Assembly: GCA_905480215.1 (NCBI GenBank)
Contig: CAJQPL010000078.1
Span: forward strand, 1 to 51,872
Origin: an uncultured Woeseiaceae bacterium
GTDB lineage: Bacteria; Pseudomonadota; Gammaproteobacteria; Steroidobacterales; Woeseiaceae
Length of the DNA stretch: 51,872 bases
Direction of reading: 5' to 3'
The notes under the pieces are model-generated. The model saw only the letters and a list, made by a program, of their open reading frames with translations, was not told where the DNA came from and ran no database searches. The translations under genes and the position numbers were made by a program. Positions 31,204 through 42,540 of the stretch are shown here, in pieces. Each line of letters starts with the position of its first letter. The stretch's first letter is position 1.

Positions 31204-33240
31204 ATGTCCAATCGCCTATCAGATGAGTCAAGTCCGTATTTGCAGCAGCACGCCGACAACCCGGTCGACTGGTTTCCATGGGGCGCAGAAGCATTCGACG
31301 AGGCCAAGAGGACCGGCAAGCCTATTATACTGTCGATCGGTTATTCCGCGTGTCACTGGTGCCACGTCATGGCACATGAATCGTTTGAAGATGACGCCAT
31401 TGCCGGTGTCATGAATCGCTTGTTCGTCAACATCAAGGTGGATCGCGAAGAGCGTCCGGATGTTGACAAAATTTACCAAACTGCACACCAACTCATCACG
31501 CAACGTGGCGGCGGATGGCCGTTAACGATGTTCCTCGACGGCGATACGCAGAAACCGTTTTTCGGCGGCACCTATTTTCCAAACAAGCCCCGCCACGGTA
31601 TGCCCGCATTCGACGATCTGTTAGAGAAAGTCGCCGCTTATTATCAGGATCAGCGCGACGAGGTAAAAAAACAGAGCGACGAATTAGTGAGTGTATTTAA
31701 GCGCCTGGAGCCTGCTGTAAGTGACGCGAATATGGCTCTGGTAGCAGCACCGCTGCAACAGGCACGCGACACTTTCTCCGGCTCGTTTGACCGTGAATTT
31801 GGAGGCTTTGGTGCCGCCCCCAAGTTTCCGCACGCCACTACCATAGACCGCTTGCTGCGCCACTGGCGGGCCAGCGCGAACGCTACTGAGCCGGACCTCG
31901 ACGCGCTATTTATGGCAACGCTGACACTGACGCGCATGGCTGAAGGCGGGCTGTTCGATCACGTTGGCGGCGGCTTTTGTCGCTACTCGGTTGACCAGCA
32001 CTGGCAGATCCCGCATTTCGAGAAGATGCTGTATGACAACGGACCGCTGCTTGCGATTTACGCACAGGGATCGTTGGCAACGGGCGACGATCTGTTCGCT
32101 TATGCAGCCAACGCCACCGCCGACTGGATGCTCGCCGACATGCAGGCTGATAACGGCGGCTTTTTCTCAACGCGGGATGCGGACTCTGAAGGCGAAGAAG
32201 GTCTGTACTACCTGTGGACACCGCAACAGGTCGCTTCCCTGCTGGGCGATGACTATGCGGTATTCGCATCGCGGTTTGGCCTTAATGCTGCCGCAAATTT
32301 TGAAGGTCAATGGCATTTGACGGTCCGTGAACCAATCGCAGACAAAAACGCGCACGAATCCATCGAACGCTCGAAGAAAATATTGCTGGCAGAACGGATG
32401 ACGCGCGTTGCGCCGGGTCGCGACGAGAAACAGCTGACAGCGTGGAATGGCCTTGCGATCCGAGGGCTCGCGATTGCAGGACGCTCGTTAGACAGACCGG
32501 AGCTTATACAGGCGGCGGCCGATGCAACCGACTTCGTGCGCCAAAACTTGCTGAAAGATGGCCGCCTGCTTGCCAGTTTTAAGGATGGCAAGGCACGTTT
32601 TCCTGCCTATCTCGATGACCACGCTTTCATGCTCGATGCCGTACTCGAACTGCTTCAATCGCGATGGAATTCAGAGCACCTCGAGTTCGCAATACAGCTC
32701 GCGGAGCTGATGCTTGAGCATTTTGAGGATAAAGAGCGCGGCGCGTTTTACTTCACAGCCAACGACCACGAGGAACTCATTCATCGACCCAAATCACTGG
32801 CGGATGAAGCAGTACCTTCTGGTAATGGCATCGCCGCATTCGCCCTGCAGCGCCTTGGTTTCCTCTTGGGTGAGTCTCGCTACCTCGACGCGGCCGAACG
32901 CACCTTGCGCGGCGCCTGGCAAGCGATCGCGGAGTACCCGCACGGCCATGTAAGCCTGATTAGCGCGCTTGAGGAATTTCTCGAGCACCCGGAAGTCATC
33001 ATTATCCGCGGCAAGAGCGAGGAGATTGCTCGCTGGCGAGATTCCGCGGCAAAGCTGTATGCACCGCGGCGCCTGGTGTTTGCTATCGACGCTGATGAAG
33101 TCGATTTACCGGGCGCCTTAGCAGAGCGCAAAGCGGTCGCTGGCGAGACGCTGGCTTACAAGTGCGTCGGCACCCATTGCGATCTACCTGTTACGAGTTG
33201 GGAAGCACTGGCCGAGCAAATCAGAGAGACGTCAATCTAG
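31204..33240 (+). CDS. Thioredoxin-domain protein of the DUF255/YyaL (SSP411) family
   Basis: A 678-residue two-domain protein. The N-terminal thioredoxin fold (about 1-165) has the CHWC motif at 50-53 within [18 protein letters not shown], and the rest is an (alpha/alpha)6-type domain resembling N-acylglucosamine epimerases ([44 protein letters not shown]). The bacterial function is not known; the human homologue is SPATA20. It is transcribed alone and divergently from lgt. Confidence 0.9.
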   Translation: MSNRLSDESSPYLQQHADNPVDWFPWGAEAFDEAKRTGKPIILSIGYSACHWCHVMAHESFEDDAIAGVMNRLFVNIKVDREERPDVDKIYQTAHQLITQRGGGWPLTMFLDGDTQKPFFGGTYFPNKPRHGMPAFDDLLEKVAAYYQDQRDEVKKQSDELVSVFKRLEPAVSDANMALVAAPLQQARDTFSGSFDREFGGFGAAPKFPHATTIDRLLRHWRASANATEPDLDALFMATLTLTRMAEGGLFDHVGGGFCRYSVDQHWQIPHFEKMLYDNGPLLAIYAQGSLATGDDLFAYAANATADWMLADMQADNGGFFSTRDADSEGEEGLYYLWTPQQVASLLGDDYAVFASRFGLNAAANFEGQWHLTVREPIADKNAHESIERSKKILLAERMTRVAPGRDEKQLTAWNGLAIRGLAIAGRSLDRPELIQAAADATDFVRQNLLKDGRLLASFKDGKARFPAYLDDHAFMLDAVLELLQSRWNSEHLEFAIQLAELMLEHFEDKERGAFYFTANDHEELIHRPKSLADEAVPSGNGIAAFALQRLGFLLGESRYLDAAERTLRGAWQAIAEYPHGHVSLISALEEFLEHPEVIIIRGKSEEIARWRDSAAKLYAPRRLVFAIDADEVDLPGALAERKAVAGETLAYKCVGTHCDLPVTSWEALAEQIRETSI

Positions 33241-33343
33241 CCCGCTTCTGGCAAATGATGCGCCCTGCGCCGAGTTCATTGAGCGCGAACTCTGCAAGAA
33301 TTTCCGGTGCACGACACCTGCACGAAAAGCTGCCGTGCTGTGC

Positions 33344-33775
33344 TCAGAGTTGGTCCTCCACCTCGAACCGGTCGCTGCGCCGTTGTAATGCTGTCCCAAG
33401 CTCCGCAGACACCATTAGCTCAATGGGATTTTTTCCTCGTATCTGAAAGTTTTGTTTGTCGCCCTTGTCCTGCCGGAACCTGACGCAGTCCCACGGGATC
33501 ATGACGCAGTTTGCCGCTTTGCCCTGTGTCGGTCCCTGAAAGACCATCCAGAAACCTTCGTCATCAAGCGCCGCATCAATATGCGCGAAGTCATCTGCGC
33601 CAAGTTTGATGCTTACATCGCGAAACGTTAGCGACGTTGGCAATCGCTCCGATTCGTAGAGCGCACCAATCTCGCGCCACGCACCAACGAATTTAGTCGG
33701 TTCAAATGAAAACGCTGCTATGGCTACTGCGGCGAGTATTAGCAATACAAAAACGGGTGACGTGATGAAGTCCAT
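33344..33775 (-). CDS. Membrane-anchored hypothetical protein
   Basis: A 143-residue protein with one N-terminal membrane helix (about residues 5-24, VFVLLILAAVAIAAF) and a soluble domain of mixed strands and helices containing IPWDCVRFRQDKG. I do not recognise the family. It is 38 bases from the M23 peptidase gene upstream in the same direction and converges with the DUF255 gene. The downstream 103 bases to 33240 show no clear terminator. Confidence 0.7.
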   Translation of the reverse strand: MDFITSPVFVLLILAAVAIAAFSFEPTKFVGAWREIGALYESERLPTSLTFRDVSIKLGADDFAHIDAALDDEGFWMVFQGPTQGKAANCVMIPWDCVRFRQDKGDKQNFQIRGKNPIELMVSAELGTALQRRSDRFEVEDQL

Positions 33776-33813
33776 GTCGGCTCAGCTCAAAGTTCAGACC
33801 GAATCTTGAGACT

Positions 33814-34752
33814 TTATGGGTAGCCGGTCAACTGATTGCCGGTTAGCGGCACAACTTTCTCCGCAGTCGGTCCTTTAAACGTGACCGGTAAGGATTGCAC
33901 TTGAAGTCCGGCGTTTTTTTGCACGGCGAAGTGCAAATGCGGGCCGCTAGAGAAGCCGGTATTGCCAGAATCGGCGATGTACTGCCCGGTACGAACCCGA
34001 TCACCCGGTTTCACGCGGATAGAATTCCAGTTCAAATGCGCGTACAGCGAAAAAGTACCGTCGTCGTGCAGGATACGCACGATATTTGCGTCCCGACCAT
34101 TCTCGATCGGATCCAGGCCATTGCGATAATTCTGTGACGCAACCTCAAAAACCACACCGCCACGTGCGGCCAGAATGTCCGTACCAATTGGCATCTCAAT
34201 ATCAACCGCAAAACTGTTATCGCGAGTGGCGTGGGTAATGGTGTCCGGATAGGTCTGCGAAACCCGAAATGTGCGACCTGCCGAGAATGGCGCCTGGTAG
34301 CCGATGTCCGCCTGATGTTGCGCACTGGGATCGCCCGGCATGTACTCAAATTGAAACCTCACCTTTGGTGCAGCAGAACCTTGCAGGATAGAGAGATTCA
34401 ACAACAGCAGATCGCTACGCGGTTCCACTACCCAACGCAGCCTTTCATCCGGATCAGGATACTCAATACCCGTGATTTCGATGAACTCAAGGCGCACTTC
34501 GATCGGCGCGTGATAATTATTGTGCGCTACGAATTCAACTTCTTTACCGATGACTTCACTGGTGACTGAGAATTCGGGCTGCACAAAAGACAGCTCAAGC
34601 GCACGCGTTTCAACCTTGGTCTCTGCAGGAGGTTTTCTGTCGGTATAGATCCACTCGCCGTTCTGGCCGCGATATTTGTACAAGGTATCCGCACTTGAAT
34701 AACTCGCCACGGCGAGCAACAAGACGAAGTAGCGTGTAAAACTACGAGCCAA
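33814..34752 (-). CDS. M23 family metallopeptidase with N-terminal DUF4124-like domain
   Basis: A secreted peptidase of about 312 residues. Starting from the TTG at 34752 gives a good signal peptide (ARSFTRYFVLLLAVASYSSA) and places GGAGG 10 bases upstream; an ATG at 34794 would overlap the protease gene by 53 bases. After the signal peptide comes a DUF4124-like strip (LYKYRGQNGEWIYTDRKPP), a beta region, and the M23 endopeptidase domain with ligands His in THATRDNSFAVD, the Asp of that motif, YAHLNWN and GPHLHFAV. It probably cuts peptidoglycan cross-links or acts as an adaptor in the periplasm. It overlaps the protease stop by 11 bases, so the two are coupled. Confidence 0.86.
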   Translation of the reverse strand: MARSFTRYFVLLLAVASYSSADTLYKYRGQNGEWIYTDRKPPAETKVETRALELSFVQPEFSVTSEVIGKEVEFVAHNNYHAPIEVRLEFIEITGIEYPDPDERLRWVVEPRSDLLLLNLSILQGSAAPKVRFQFEYMPGDPSAQHQADIGYQAPFSAGRTFRVSQTYPDTITHATRDNSFAVDIEMPIGTDILAARGGVVFEVASQNYRNGLDPIENGRDANIVRILHDDGTFSLYAHLNWNSIRVKPGDRVRTGQYIADSGNTGFSSGPHLHFAVQKNAGLQVQSLPVTFKGPTAEKVVPLTGNQLTGYP

Positions 34753-37540
34753 AGTCCACGCGCCTCCAACCGTCCTCGCCACGCCGAACTTCATAGGCGG
34801 GCCAATACTGGCTATCCAGTTTTAGCGTAATGACTTCCGCAGTACCGTTCCAGGTAACCGTTTTCAGACGCACTGACTCGCGGTGCTCGATACTTTTGAC
34901 CGCTTCGATAAATGCCTGCAAATCTGGAATCTCGGTTTCGTTGACTTCAGTAATTCGACGTCCGGCCCAAAGACCGTAACGCGTTGCCGGTGAACCGTAG
35001 CTAAAGGAGGCGATGTAGACGCCATCCGTTTCGATTCCGCGCTGCGCTGCCATCGCTCGGTGCGGGTTCTGCAACAGCGCACCGGCCCACGACACCGCGC
35101 GATCAATTCCAAGGCCACTCAGCGCTGCCGTTTTAACCGTCAACTCCTGTGCTGCATCGTTGCGCCACACAGTCACAACCACTTCCGGTTTCTGCACTGC
35201 GTTTTCGAGGGCTCGATAAGAGGTCACCACCTCATCATCTATCGCTAGGATAATATCGCCATTTTTCAGTAACTTAGATGCTGGTGCTCCCGCTACCAGG
35301 CGAGTAACACTCAAGGCCCGGCGGCGCAGCGGATTATTTTCCTCGAGACGAGCGATCCAATCTTCACCTACACCGAGTTTTCGAGCCGCGAACAACGGCG
35401 CGTAAACAAACTCAGCTTCGAGTGAATAAAACGGTTTACCTTCGCGAACGGTGTTGAGAAATTGCAAGATAACTTCGCTGCTCACGCCACGGTTGACTTG
35501 CGCGCTATCGCCACCGCTTTGCACAACAAAGCTGGACCAGCTAGCTGAAACACGGCCCTTGGCGTCAATCAACACGCCATCAAAATCCGACGGTGCCGTA
35601 ACCAAATCGATTCCTTCGATATTTGAATCGCGAAAACGCAAGGTTCGCGACAACGGCAACACCATCGGATCAACAGAGGAAACCTTACTATGTTGATGCA
35701 CCAATTGATGGTCACCCTTGATACCCACTACCCAGACATCATCACCTGGTTGCAACGGTGTCGTGTTGAACTGCGCTTCTTTCACTGGCGTTTTACCAAT
35801 GCTTTTGGGATCGTAGGAGACGATCGCGAAATTGTGCAATGGATGTAGCTGCTCTATCTTTCCTTGCACTTCCAGAGAACCAGCAAATGTGATCTTGACG
35901 TCACCGATCGCGATCGGAACGGTATTCCGATCAACCACGACATAGCCGCGTTCTTTATCGATGATCAAGCCGGTACCGTAGTAGTGCCGTTCGGCCACTC
36001 CGGAAAGAATGTAAGGCAAATCAAAGGTCACAACTACGAGTGACGGTGCGATCGCCTTGATCTTTGGATCTTTGTAATCAGTAAGTTTAGTTTCACCCAC
36101 CTCAGGCGGACTTGGCGCCGGCCCATCTGCCAGCTCACGACACGGCCAACCGCCCGGACCGTCGGTGCGCTTACAACGTCGAGCCGCGAACCAGGTTCGA
36201 TCCATTTCCAAGACTCGCACGGTCGAGTTTTGCGGATTTTCCATATTGATGTAGCGAATAGTTGTGCGCTCGCCATCAGCGAGTTTGCCTAATGCCGCCT
36301 CGAAGTCGTCAAGATCGGCAATCGCTTCGCCGTCCATTTCGACGATTACGGCGCCGCGGGGAATCGCGGACTTAGACAGCAGGTAGCCTGCATTCGCAAC
36401 GTAGACGCCCTCTGCTTTTCGGTTGTAATGACGCGCCTGCTGATATGAGAGGCGATTAACTATCGCGTCGCCGAACTCGAGATATTCATCCGGCGTAATA
36501 GCATGCAAATCGTCGATGCGAATCTTGCTGACAATGGTTCTGCCACCGCGCTCGATTTCGATCTCAATTTCGTCTCCCACGTTGCTGTCGAGCGTCGATT
36601 CCAAAGGCACAAATTGTGTTACCAGTTCGCCATTGACGCGAATCAGTATATCGCCAGAGCTAATCTTTCCCGCTGCAGGTGAGTCCGGGATGACGTGGCC
36701 AACCGTCAACATGCTGGTCTGATCAGGATTTTTTGAACGCGCCAGACGTTCCGACTCAGGTGTTAATCCGAGCCGCCTGAGTTCATCGTAGGTATTACTT
36801 TGAAACGTTGTTTGCAGCGTGCCACGCGTAACAGGATTACCTTGTTGAATTTCCCGCAATGCCCGATCAATGCGATCCAATGGCAGAAAGAAACTGCTCG
36901 CAGCCGAACTGTTTGCGCCTGCATTAAGTGCTACTACCTGGCCATCGATATCTATAACTGGCGAACCGGATGATCCACCCGATGTGCCTGAGGCAGCCTG
37001 ATAATAGTAGGTATTGAAGTCGTTGTACTTGCCGCGCCCGTAAACCGGTGCCTGACGATCAAGGCGTGCGATGGTGCCTGCAAGAATCGACAGCTGTTCG
37101 CCAGCATCATTGCCAATGACGCGAATCTCTTTGCCGATTCCGGCTCCCTCTGGATCGAGCGGCAGCTCTTCAGGCTTGATGTACTGCAGTTCCGCCGGAT
37201 CGTAGCGAAAAAAACCAAAGTCGTGAACCGGATCACGATAGATCGGCGTCAAGCTGACTTCTTCGTTGTTTTGAAATATTGCCTCAGCGATCACCGGTCC
37301 GGGGGTGACGACATGGCGATTCGTCAATATGATGCCGCGTTTGGCATCAACAACGAATCCTGTCGCTTGCGTAGACGTATTCCACTCCGTATCGAACGCC
37401 CGCGTACTGTCCACCCGTATGGAAACTACCCCGGAGGAAATTCGCTCCAAGGTCTCGTTCCATGCGCTGTCTTCGGCAGCTGTTGCAACCATATTTGAAA
37501 GCAGCAATGCGGCTGCCGCCAGAATTCTGACCTTTGTCAT
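34742..37540 (-). CDS. Tandem trypsin-like protease/PDZ protein (Nma111/Deg7-like)
   Basis: A 932-residue secreted protein (signal peptide about 1-22) built of two HtrA-like halves. The first half has the triad His76 (LTNRHVV), Asp107 (DPVHDFGF) and Ser191 in GTSGGSSGSPV, followed by two PDZ domains (about 270-365 and 380-460). The second half (about 500-740) keeps the fold but has Asn in place of His (VDRNTVPI) and of Asp (HPLHNFAIV), and lacks the serine motif; at least one PDZ-like domain follows. This plan is that of yeast Nma111 and plant Deg7, larger than DegP (about 470). It is probably periplasmic. A pair WFAARRCKRTDG and WPCREL between halves may form a disulfide. Confidence 0.9.
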   Translation of the reverse strand: MTKVRILAAAALLLSNMVATAAEDSAWNETLERISSGVVSIRVDSTRAFDTEWNTSTQATGFVVDAKRGIILTNRHVVTPGPVIAEAIFQNNEEVSLTPIYRDPVHDFGFFRYDPAELQYIKPEELPLDPEGAGIGKEIRVIGNDAGEQLSILAGTIARLDRQAPVYGRGKYNDFNTYYYQAASGTSGGSSGSPVIDIDGQVVALNAGANSSAASSFFLPLDRIDRALREIQQGNPVTRGTLQTTFQSNTYDELRRLGLTPESERLARSKNPDQTSMLTVGHVIPDSPAAGKISSGDILIRVNGELVTQFVPLESTLDSNVGDEIEIEIERGGRTIVSKIRIDDLHAITPDEYLEFGDAIVNRLSYQQARHYNRKAEGVYVANAGYLLSKSAIPRGAVIVEMDGEAIADLDDFEAALGKLADGERTTIRYINMENPQNSTVRVLEMDRTWFAARRCKRTDGPGGWPCRELADGPAPSPPEVGETKLTDYKDPKIKAIAPSLVVVTFDLPYILSGVAERHYYGTGLIIDKERGYVVVDRNTVPIAIGDVKITFAGSLEVQGKIEQLHPLHNFAIVSYDPKSIGKTPVKEAQFNTTPLQPGDDVWVVGIKGDHQLVHQHSKVSSVDPMVLPLSRTLRFRDSNIEGIDLVTAPSDFDGVLIDAKGRVSASWSSFVVQSGGDSAQVNRGVSSEVILQFLNTVREGKPFYSLEAEFVYAPLFAARKLGVGEDWIARLEENNPLRRRALSVTRLVAGAPASKLLKNGDIILAIDDEVVTSYRALENAVQKPEVVVTVWRNDAAQELTVKTAALSGLGIDRAVSWAGALLQNPHRAMAAQRGIETDGVYIASFSYGSPATRYGLWAGRRITEVNETEIPDLQAFIEAVKSIEHRESVRLKTVTWNGTAEVITLKLDSQYWPAYEVRRGEDGWRRVDFGS

Positions 37541-37669
37541 AGCGTTCCTGAATGTGACCGGGCTGAATACCCAACAATACTAGTCTCGACTGCCAAGGGC
37601 GGCCGCGGTTCATTATTTCATCATATTCAGGATTTGAGCAAAGTCACGCGCCCGGCGCGATAACCAATG

Positions 37670-39151
37670 TCACGTTTCCTCATGCCTGTACGCTAAATCG
37701 AGCTGTCGCGCGGCTTTCACGTCATCTAAACGGCGCACTGGCATCGTATATGGCGCGTCTTTGAATTCGGTGCCATTCTTCGCCGCGGTCGCGATTTCGA
37801 GCATCGCCGCGACAAAATTGTCTAAAGTCTCTTTACTTTCCGTTTCCGTCGGCTCAATCAGCAGGCACTCAGGAACCAGCAGCGGGAAGTAGGTTGTCGG
37901 CGCATGATAGTTCTTATCCAACAAAGCCTTGGCGATATCCATTGCTGTCAGATTCAAGGTCTTCGCTTCCTGTTTCAGCGTAACGATGAACTCATGACTG
38001 GCGCGGCGCGTTGGAAACGCCAGTTCAAATCCGGCTTCGCGCAAGCGTACGGCAAGGTAGTTAGCATTGAGTGTCGCGAATTCTGCGACGCGCTCCATTC
38101 CGGCCCGGCCAAGCATCCGCATGTAGACATACGCGCGCAGTAACACGCCGGAGTTGCCCATGAAGCCAGACAAACGACCGATACTCTGTGGCAAATCATC
38201 TTCGGCTAGCCAGTCGTAAAAGTCGGCACCCTCGCGTTCACTTTTTCCTACAACAGGAATCGGCATGAATGGTAATAATCGATCGTTGACGCCGACCGCC
38301 CCAGACCCAGGTCCACCGCCGCCGTGCGGCGTCGAAAAAGTCTTGTGCAAATTCATATGAATAACATCGAAACCCATGTCTCCGGGTCGGACCTTGCCGA
38401 GAATCGCATTCAAATTTGCGCCGTCGTAATACAGCAGGCCGCCTGCATTGTGCACAACGTCAGCAACTTCTTTGATTCGACGTTCAAACACACCGAGCGT
38501 TGAAGGATTTGTCAGCATAATGCCAGCCGTTTTCGGTCCGACCGCTTGCTGCAGCGCATCAAAGTCGATGTCGCCTTCGGCTCCGGTCGGAATTTCGACG
38601 ACGGTACATCCGCACATCGTCGCCGTCGCAGGGTTTGTACCGTGCGCAGCGTCCGGACAAATGATCTCTGTGCGCTCGTGGTCACCGCGAGCATCGTGAT
38701 AGGCCTTGATCATAGCCACGCCCGCCAGCTCGCCTTGTGCGCCTGCCATTGGTGTGAGTGACACGCCTTTCATACCGGTTACGTCTTTGAGCATTTCCTG
38801 CAGATCGTACATGCAAGTCAGAAAACCCTGTCCATGACTGGACGGCGCTAGTGGATGACGCCCTGCGAACTCCGGCAACAATGCCAGTGCGTTACAGGCG
38901 CGCGGATTATATTTCATAGTGCACGAGCCCAGCGGATAAAACTGGGTATCGATTGAAAAGTTCATTTGCGACAAACGCGTAAAGTGGCGCACCGTTTGCA
39001 GCTCCGAGGTTTCTGGCAGTCGCGGCTTGTCTGTACGCAACATCGACGCTGGAATTGCAGCTGTTGCCAGGTTACTTGGGGCTTGCGCATAAGCTCGACG
39101 GCCCGTGCGCGACTTGTCAAAGATCAAGTTACTGTCGAGCTTGTTATTCAT
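37670..39151 (-). CDS. gcvPB: Glycine dehydrogenase (decarboxylating) subunit 2
   Basis: GcvPB is the pyridoxal-phosphate-binding half of the P-protein, which decarboxylates glycine and passes aminomethyl to GcvH. From the ATG at 39151 it has 493 residues, starting [20 protein letters not shown]. Lys270 in [18 protein letters not shown] binds the cofactor. The frame is open to 39370, but the extra 73 residues lie inside the preceding gene and do not fit the family. It overlaps the Tpx-like gene by 8 bases. Last gene of the operon; 129 non-coding bases separate it from the protease gene. Confidence 0.96.
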   Translation of the reverse strand: MNNKLDSNLIFDKSRTGRRAYAQAPSNLATAAIPASMLRTDKPRLPETSELQTVRHFTRLSQMNFSIDTQFYPLGSCTMKYNPRACNALALLPEFAGRHPLAPSSHGQGFLTCMYDLQEMLKDVTGMKGVSLTPMAGAQGELAGVAMIKAYHDARGDHERTEIICPDAAHGTNPATATMCGCTVVEIPTGAEGDIDFDALQQAVGPKTAGIMLTNPSTLGVFERRIKEVADVVHNAGGLLYYDGANLNAILGKVRPGDMGFDVIHMNLHKTFSTPHGGGGPGSGAVGVNDRLLPFMPIPVVGKSEREGADFYDWLAEDDLPQSIGRLSGFMGNSGVLLRAYVYMRMLGRAGMERVAEFATLNANYLAVRLREAGFELAFPTRRASHEFIVTLKQEAKTLNLTAMDIAKALLDKNYHAPTTYFPLLVPECLLIEPTETESKETLDNFVAAMLEIATAAKNGTEFKDAPYTMPVRRLDDVKAARQLDLAYRHEET

Positions 39152-39659
39152 CGATCTCAATTCCCAGGGCGCGAAACGCGGCGTGATAATCGGGCTCCGT
39201 GGCGATGTCGTCAATATATTCCCGGTGTACCACCGTATTGTTTTCATCCAAAACAACAATTGCGTGCGAGAACATTCCGGCAAGCGGTCCTTCGATAATT
39301 TGCACGCCGTAATTTTCGCCGAACCCGGCATGCCTGATGGCAGACAATCCGACGACACTCTCAAGCACATGCGTCGCTTTGAATCGCTTGTGTGCGAACG
39401 GCAAGTCGTAGGACACCATTAACAGGGCAATGTCCTCGGATTTGGCGGCAAGCTCGTCAAAACGGATTACTGACTTCGCGCAAATCTCAATGTCGATGCT
39501 CACGAAAATGTTGAGTATCTTGCGCTTGCCCATCCAATTCGCAAACGAAACGTTTTGTAATTCGGTATTGACGAGCGACACATCCGGTGCGCGGCTGCCG
39601 ATGGCGGGCAACTCACTGTGAATGCGGTAACTGCTATTGTTGTATTGAATTTTTCTCAA
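39144..39659 (-). CDS. Tpx-like thioredoxin-fold protein with altered active site
   Basis: The 171-residue protein aligns end to end with thiol peroxidase Tpx ([56 protein letters not shown]). The peroxidatic Cys is kept (Cys60, [11 protein letters not shown]), but the residue that is normally a catalytic Thr in DTPVC is Ile57, the resolving Cys after RF is Lys93, and the conserved Arg before the VVLDEN strand is His. It may be a one-Cys enzyme, a redox sensor or a non-catalytic protein. It is wedged between gcvPA (11 bases upstream) and gcvPB (8-base overlap), so it is made with glycine decarboxylase. Confidence 0.85.
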   Translation of the reverse strand: MRKIQYNNSSYRIHSELPAIGSRAPDVSLVNTELQNVSFANWMGKRKILNIFVSIDIEICAKSVIRFDELAAKSEDIALLMVSYDLPFAHKRFKATHVLESVVGLSAIRHAGFGENYGVQIIEGPLAGMFSHAIVVLDENNTVVHREYIDDIATEPDYHAAFRALGIEIDE

Positions 39660-39670
39660 TTTAATTCCTG

Positions 39671-41020
39671 TTAGGCCCTGATAATTTCAGCGACCGCGGC
39701 GACGTAGGCGTCGATATCAGCATCTGTTTTGGTCTCTGTTGCACACACCAATAAGGCGTCCTGACCGGCAAACGCCGTAAGGTCGAATCCACCCAGTATA
39801 TTCCGCTCTGCCAGTTCTGTGAGCAATGGCGCTACTGGCCGCTCGAGCCGCAGCGCGACTTCGTGAAAATACGGGCCTCGATACAAACGCTCGATGCCTT
39901 CGATGGCGCACAACCCAGCAGCCAAACGGGTCGTATTAGCATGTGACGCATTGGCGACGTTCACCAGCCCCTCATAGCCCAGCAACGACATGTAGATCGT
40001 CGATGCCGTAACCATGAGCCCCTGATTGGTACAAATGTTCGAGGTCGCTTTAGAGCGGCGAATATGTTGTTCGCGCGCCTGCAGGGTTAGTGCGAATCCG
40101 GGATTACCGTCGAGGTCTGTCGTGCGACCAACGATACGCCCTGGCATCTGCCGAACATGCTTTTGTTTACAGGTCATGAAGCCGAAATACGGCCCGCCCG
40201 ATGACATCGGGACACCCAGTGGCTGGCCTTCGCCACAGGCAATGTCGGCGCCCTCTTCACCCCATTGACCCGGCGGCCTGAGCAGCGCAAGTGAGGTTGG
40301 GTTGACGATGCTGATCACTACAGCGCCTTGCGCATGGGCCCAGTCGGTCAGTCGATCGACATCCTCCAGTGTCCCCGCAAATGATGGTTGTTGCAGTACC
40401 ACCGCCACCGGCTCACGGTCCGGAGATAGCGCGTCGAAGTCGACATTGCCGCTGGCTGCATCTTGTGCGAGCCGCTCAAACGTCAGACCCTGCGCACCGG
40501 CAATGGCCATAGCCACTTGTTCGTAGACCGGGTTGACTCCAGGTGCCAACAAGATACGTCGAGTCTTAACACGACGATTTGTGCGCACCGCCATCAGCGA
40601 TGCCTCGGCAAGCGCTGATGCACCGTCATACAGCGATGCATTACTGACATCGAGTCCAGTTAACTCCGTGATCATCGTCTGGTATTCATAGATCGTCTGC
40701 AGCGTGCCCTGGCTAGCTTCCGCCTGATACGGCGTATAAGCGCTATAAAACTCACCACGCGTAGCGATGTCCCAGACGGCAGTCGGTATGTGATGCTCAT
40801 AAGCACCGGCACCGATGAAACACGATGGCGATCCGTCCATCCTGGCACGCTGCCGCATCAGGCGAGAGATCTCCATCTCATTTACCGACTCCGGTACGTG
40901 CTGCAAGGAGTCGATCATCAGCTCCTTGGGTATTTCGTCGAATAGTTCTTCGATGCTACTCGCGCCAATCGCTGCCAGCATTTCGCGCGTGTCTTTTTCA
41001 GTATGCGGAATAAAGGGCAT
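39671..41020 (-). CDS. gcvPA: Glycine dehydrogenase (decarboxylating) subunit 1
   Basis: GcvPA is the N-terminal half of the split P-protein and pairs with GcvPB. The 449-residue product begins [19 protein letters not shown] and has the typical [13 protein letters not shown]-like and [14 protein letters not shown] segments and [14 protein letters not shown]. It starts at a TAATG junction with the gcvH stop. A split P-protein is found in many bacteria, while E. coli has one fused GcvP. Confidence 0.96.
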   Translation of the reverse strand: MPFIPHTEKDTREMLAAIGASSIEELFDEIPKELMIDSLQHVPESVNEMEISRLMRQRARMDGSPSCFIGAGAYEHHIPTAVWDIATRGEFYSAYTPYQAEASQGTLQTIYEYQTMITELTGLDVSNASLYDGASALAEASLMAVRTNRRVKTRRILLAPGVNPVYEQVAMAIAGAQGLTFERLAQDAASGNVDFDALSPDREPVAVVLQQPSFAGTLEDVDRLTDWAHAQGAVVISIVNPTSLALLRPPGQWGEEGADIACGEGQPLGVPMSSGGPYFGFMTCKQKHVRQMPGRIVGRTTDLDGNPGFALTLQAREQHIRRSKATSNICTNQGLMVTASTIYMSLLGYEGLVNVANASHANTTRLAAGLCAIEGIERLYRGPYFHEVALRLERPVAPLLTELAERNILGGFDLTAFAGQDALLVCATETKTDADIDAYVAAVAEIIRA

Positions 41021-41415
41021 TAGTCGTCCAAGGCGTCGATAAACTCTTGATAAGCATCTGGTGACATCAAGCTACCTTCGTCGATACCGTCGCTGGGCTG
41101 GATGCGCACAATCCAGCCATCATCGTAAGGCTCGGTGTTTATTTTCTCGGGGTCATCCGCCAACGCTTCGTTAACAGCAACGATGTTGCCGCCAATCGGC
41201 GCGTATACATCAGATGCCGCTTTGACGGACTCGACAACCGCCATTTCGCCGGCCTGATCGACATCAATACCAACTTCCGGCAGTTCTACGTAAACCAGAT
41301 CGCCCAGTGCACTTTGTGCATGATCAGTAATACCGATGGTCACGGAACCGTCCTCTTCACGGCGTAGCCATTCATGCTCTTCGGTGTACAAAAGATCCCC
41401 AGGTAGCTCTGTCAT
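41020..41415 (-). CDS. gcvH: Glycine cleavage system H protein
   Basis: GcvH carries the lipoyl arm that shuttles the aminomethyl group between P-protein, T-protein and lipoamide dehydrogenase. The 131-residue protein has the lipoylation site Lys65 in [14 protein letters not shown], a target of LipB encoded at 18958-19569. Its ATG overlaps the gcvT stop by four bases and its stop overlaps the gcvPA start by one base. Confidence 0.97.
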   Translation of the reverse strand: MTELPGDLLYTEEHEWLRREEDGSVTIGITDHAQSALGDLVYVELPEVGIDVDQAGEMAVVESVKAASDVYAPIGGNIVAVNEALADDPEKINTEPYDDGWIVRIQPSDGIDEGSLMSPDAYQEFIDALDD

Positions 41416-42518
41416 TGTGTATCTCCATCTATATCAATTTGAATCTGTCCATTGCGAACGAACGGTGTCTTCACTATTCGTACATTCAGTAATTTTCCTC
41501 TGACGTCAACCTGCGCATTCTCGTAGTTGCCCGCCGGAACACGTGCCAATGCGATTGACTTGCCGATAGTAGGCGAAAAGCCGCCGCTGGTAATTTCGCC
41601 TTCGCCAATACCATCGACGACAACGCGTTGATGGTTTCTAAGTACACCCTTGTCCTGTAACAACAAGCCAACAAAGCGCTGCTTGTCTGTCGAATGCCGC
41701 TGCACCTCAAGTGCGGACCGGCCAATAAAGTCTCGCTCTGCAGGCTCCCAAGCGACGGTCCAGCTTAAGCCAGCTTCCAGTGGCGAAATCATCTCGTCCA
41801 TATCAGTGCCATAAAGATTCATGGCCGCCTCTAGTCGCAAGGTGTCACGCGCACCCAATCCACAGGGCATAACACCTGCCGCCAGCAAATCATCCCAAAA
41901 TGTCGCTGCATCTGCTGCCGGCATGCAAATTTCCCAACCATCTTCTCCTGTGTAGCCAGTGCGGGCGATAAAGACTTTACCCGCCTGCATTCCACTGAAT
42001 GGCTGCAATGCGAGCGCTGCATCTCGATAGTTGGCATCAATACTTGTCGCCGCAAGTTGCCGCGCGTTGGGGCCCTGTACAGCGACCATCGCCAATTCGG
42101 CACGCTCATCAACTACCACGTTAAACGCGCCTGCCTGCTCACGAATCCATTCAAGATCCTTGTCGCGCGTCGCCGCATTGACGATCAACCGGTAGTCGGT
42201 ATCGGACATGCAGTAGATGATCAGATCATCGATGACGCCGCCATCCGCGTTGAGCATGCAAGTATAGAGCGCTTTGCCATGCTGCTTAAGCTTGGCGACA
42301 TCGTTCGCAAGCAAATACTGCAAGAATTCGCGTACGCGAGGCCCGGACAGATCCACAATGGTCATATGCGACACATCGAAGACACCTGCGTTTCGCCGCA
42401 CCGCATGATGCTCTTCTTTTTGCGAACCATAATGCAGTGGCATATCCCAGCCACCAAAGTCGACGATGCGGGCACCGGCGTCGTTGTGTTTCTCAAATAG
42501 CGGGGTTTTTGATCCCAT
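41412..42518 (-). CDS. gcvT: Glycine cleavage system T protein (aminomethyltransferase)
   Basis: GcvT releases ammonia from the aminomethyl-lipoyl arm and forms methylenetetrahydrofolate, the substrate of MetF and ThyA encoded in this window. The 368-residue protein starts [21 protein letters not shown] and shows [20 protein letters not shown], the folate-site region [10 protein letters not shown] and the C-terminal barrel. First gene of gcvT-gcvH-gcvPA-tpx-like-gcvPB; a riboswitch and terminator precede it. Confidence 0.97.
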   Translation of the reverse strand: MGSKTPLFEKHNDAGARIVDFGGWDMPLHYGSQKEEHHAVRRNAGVFDVSHMTIVDLSGPRVREFLQYLLANDVAKLKQHGKALYTCMLNADGGVIDDLIIYCMSDTDYRLIVNAATRDKDLEWIREQAGAFNVVVDERAELAMVAVQGPNARQLAATSIDANYRDAALALQPFSGMQAGKVFIARTGYTGEDGWEICMPAADAATFWDDLLAAGVMPCGLGARDTLRLEAAMNLYGTDMDEMISPLEAGLSWTVAWEPAERDFIGRSALEVQRHSTDKQRFVGLLLQDKGVLRNHQRVVVDGIGEGEITSGGFSPTIGKSIALARVPAGNYENAQVDVRGKLLNVRIVKTPFVRNGQIQIDIDGDTQ

Positions 42519-42540
42519 CAGCTCCGTCTCTTGTCAGCAA

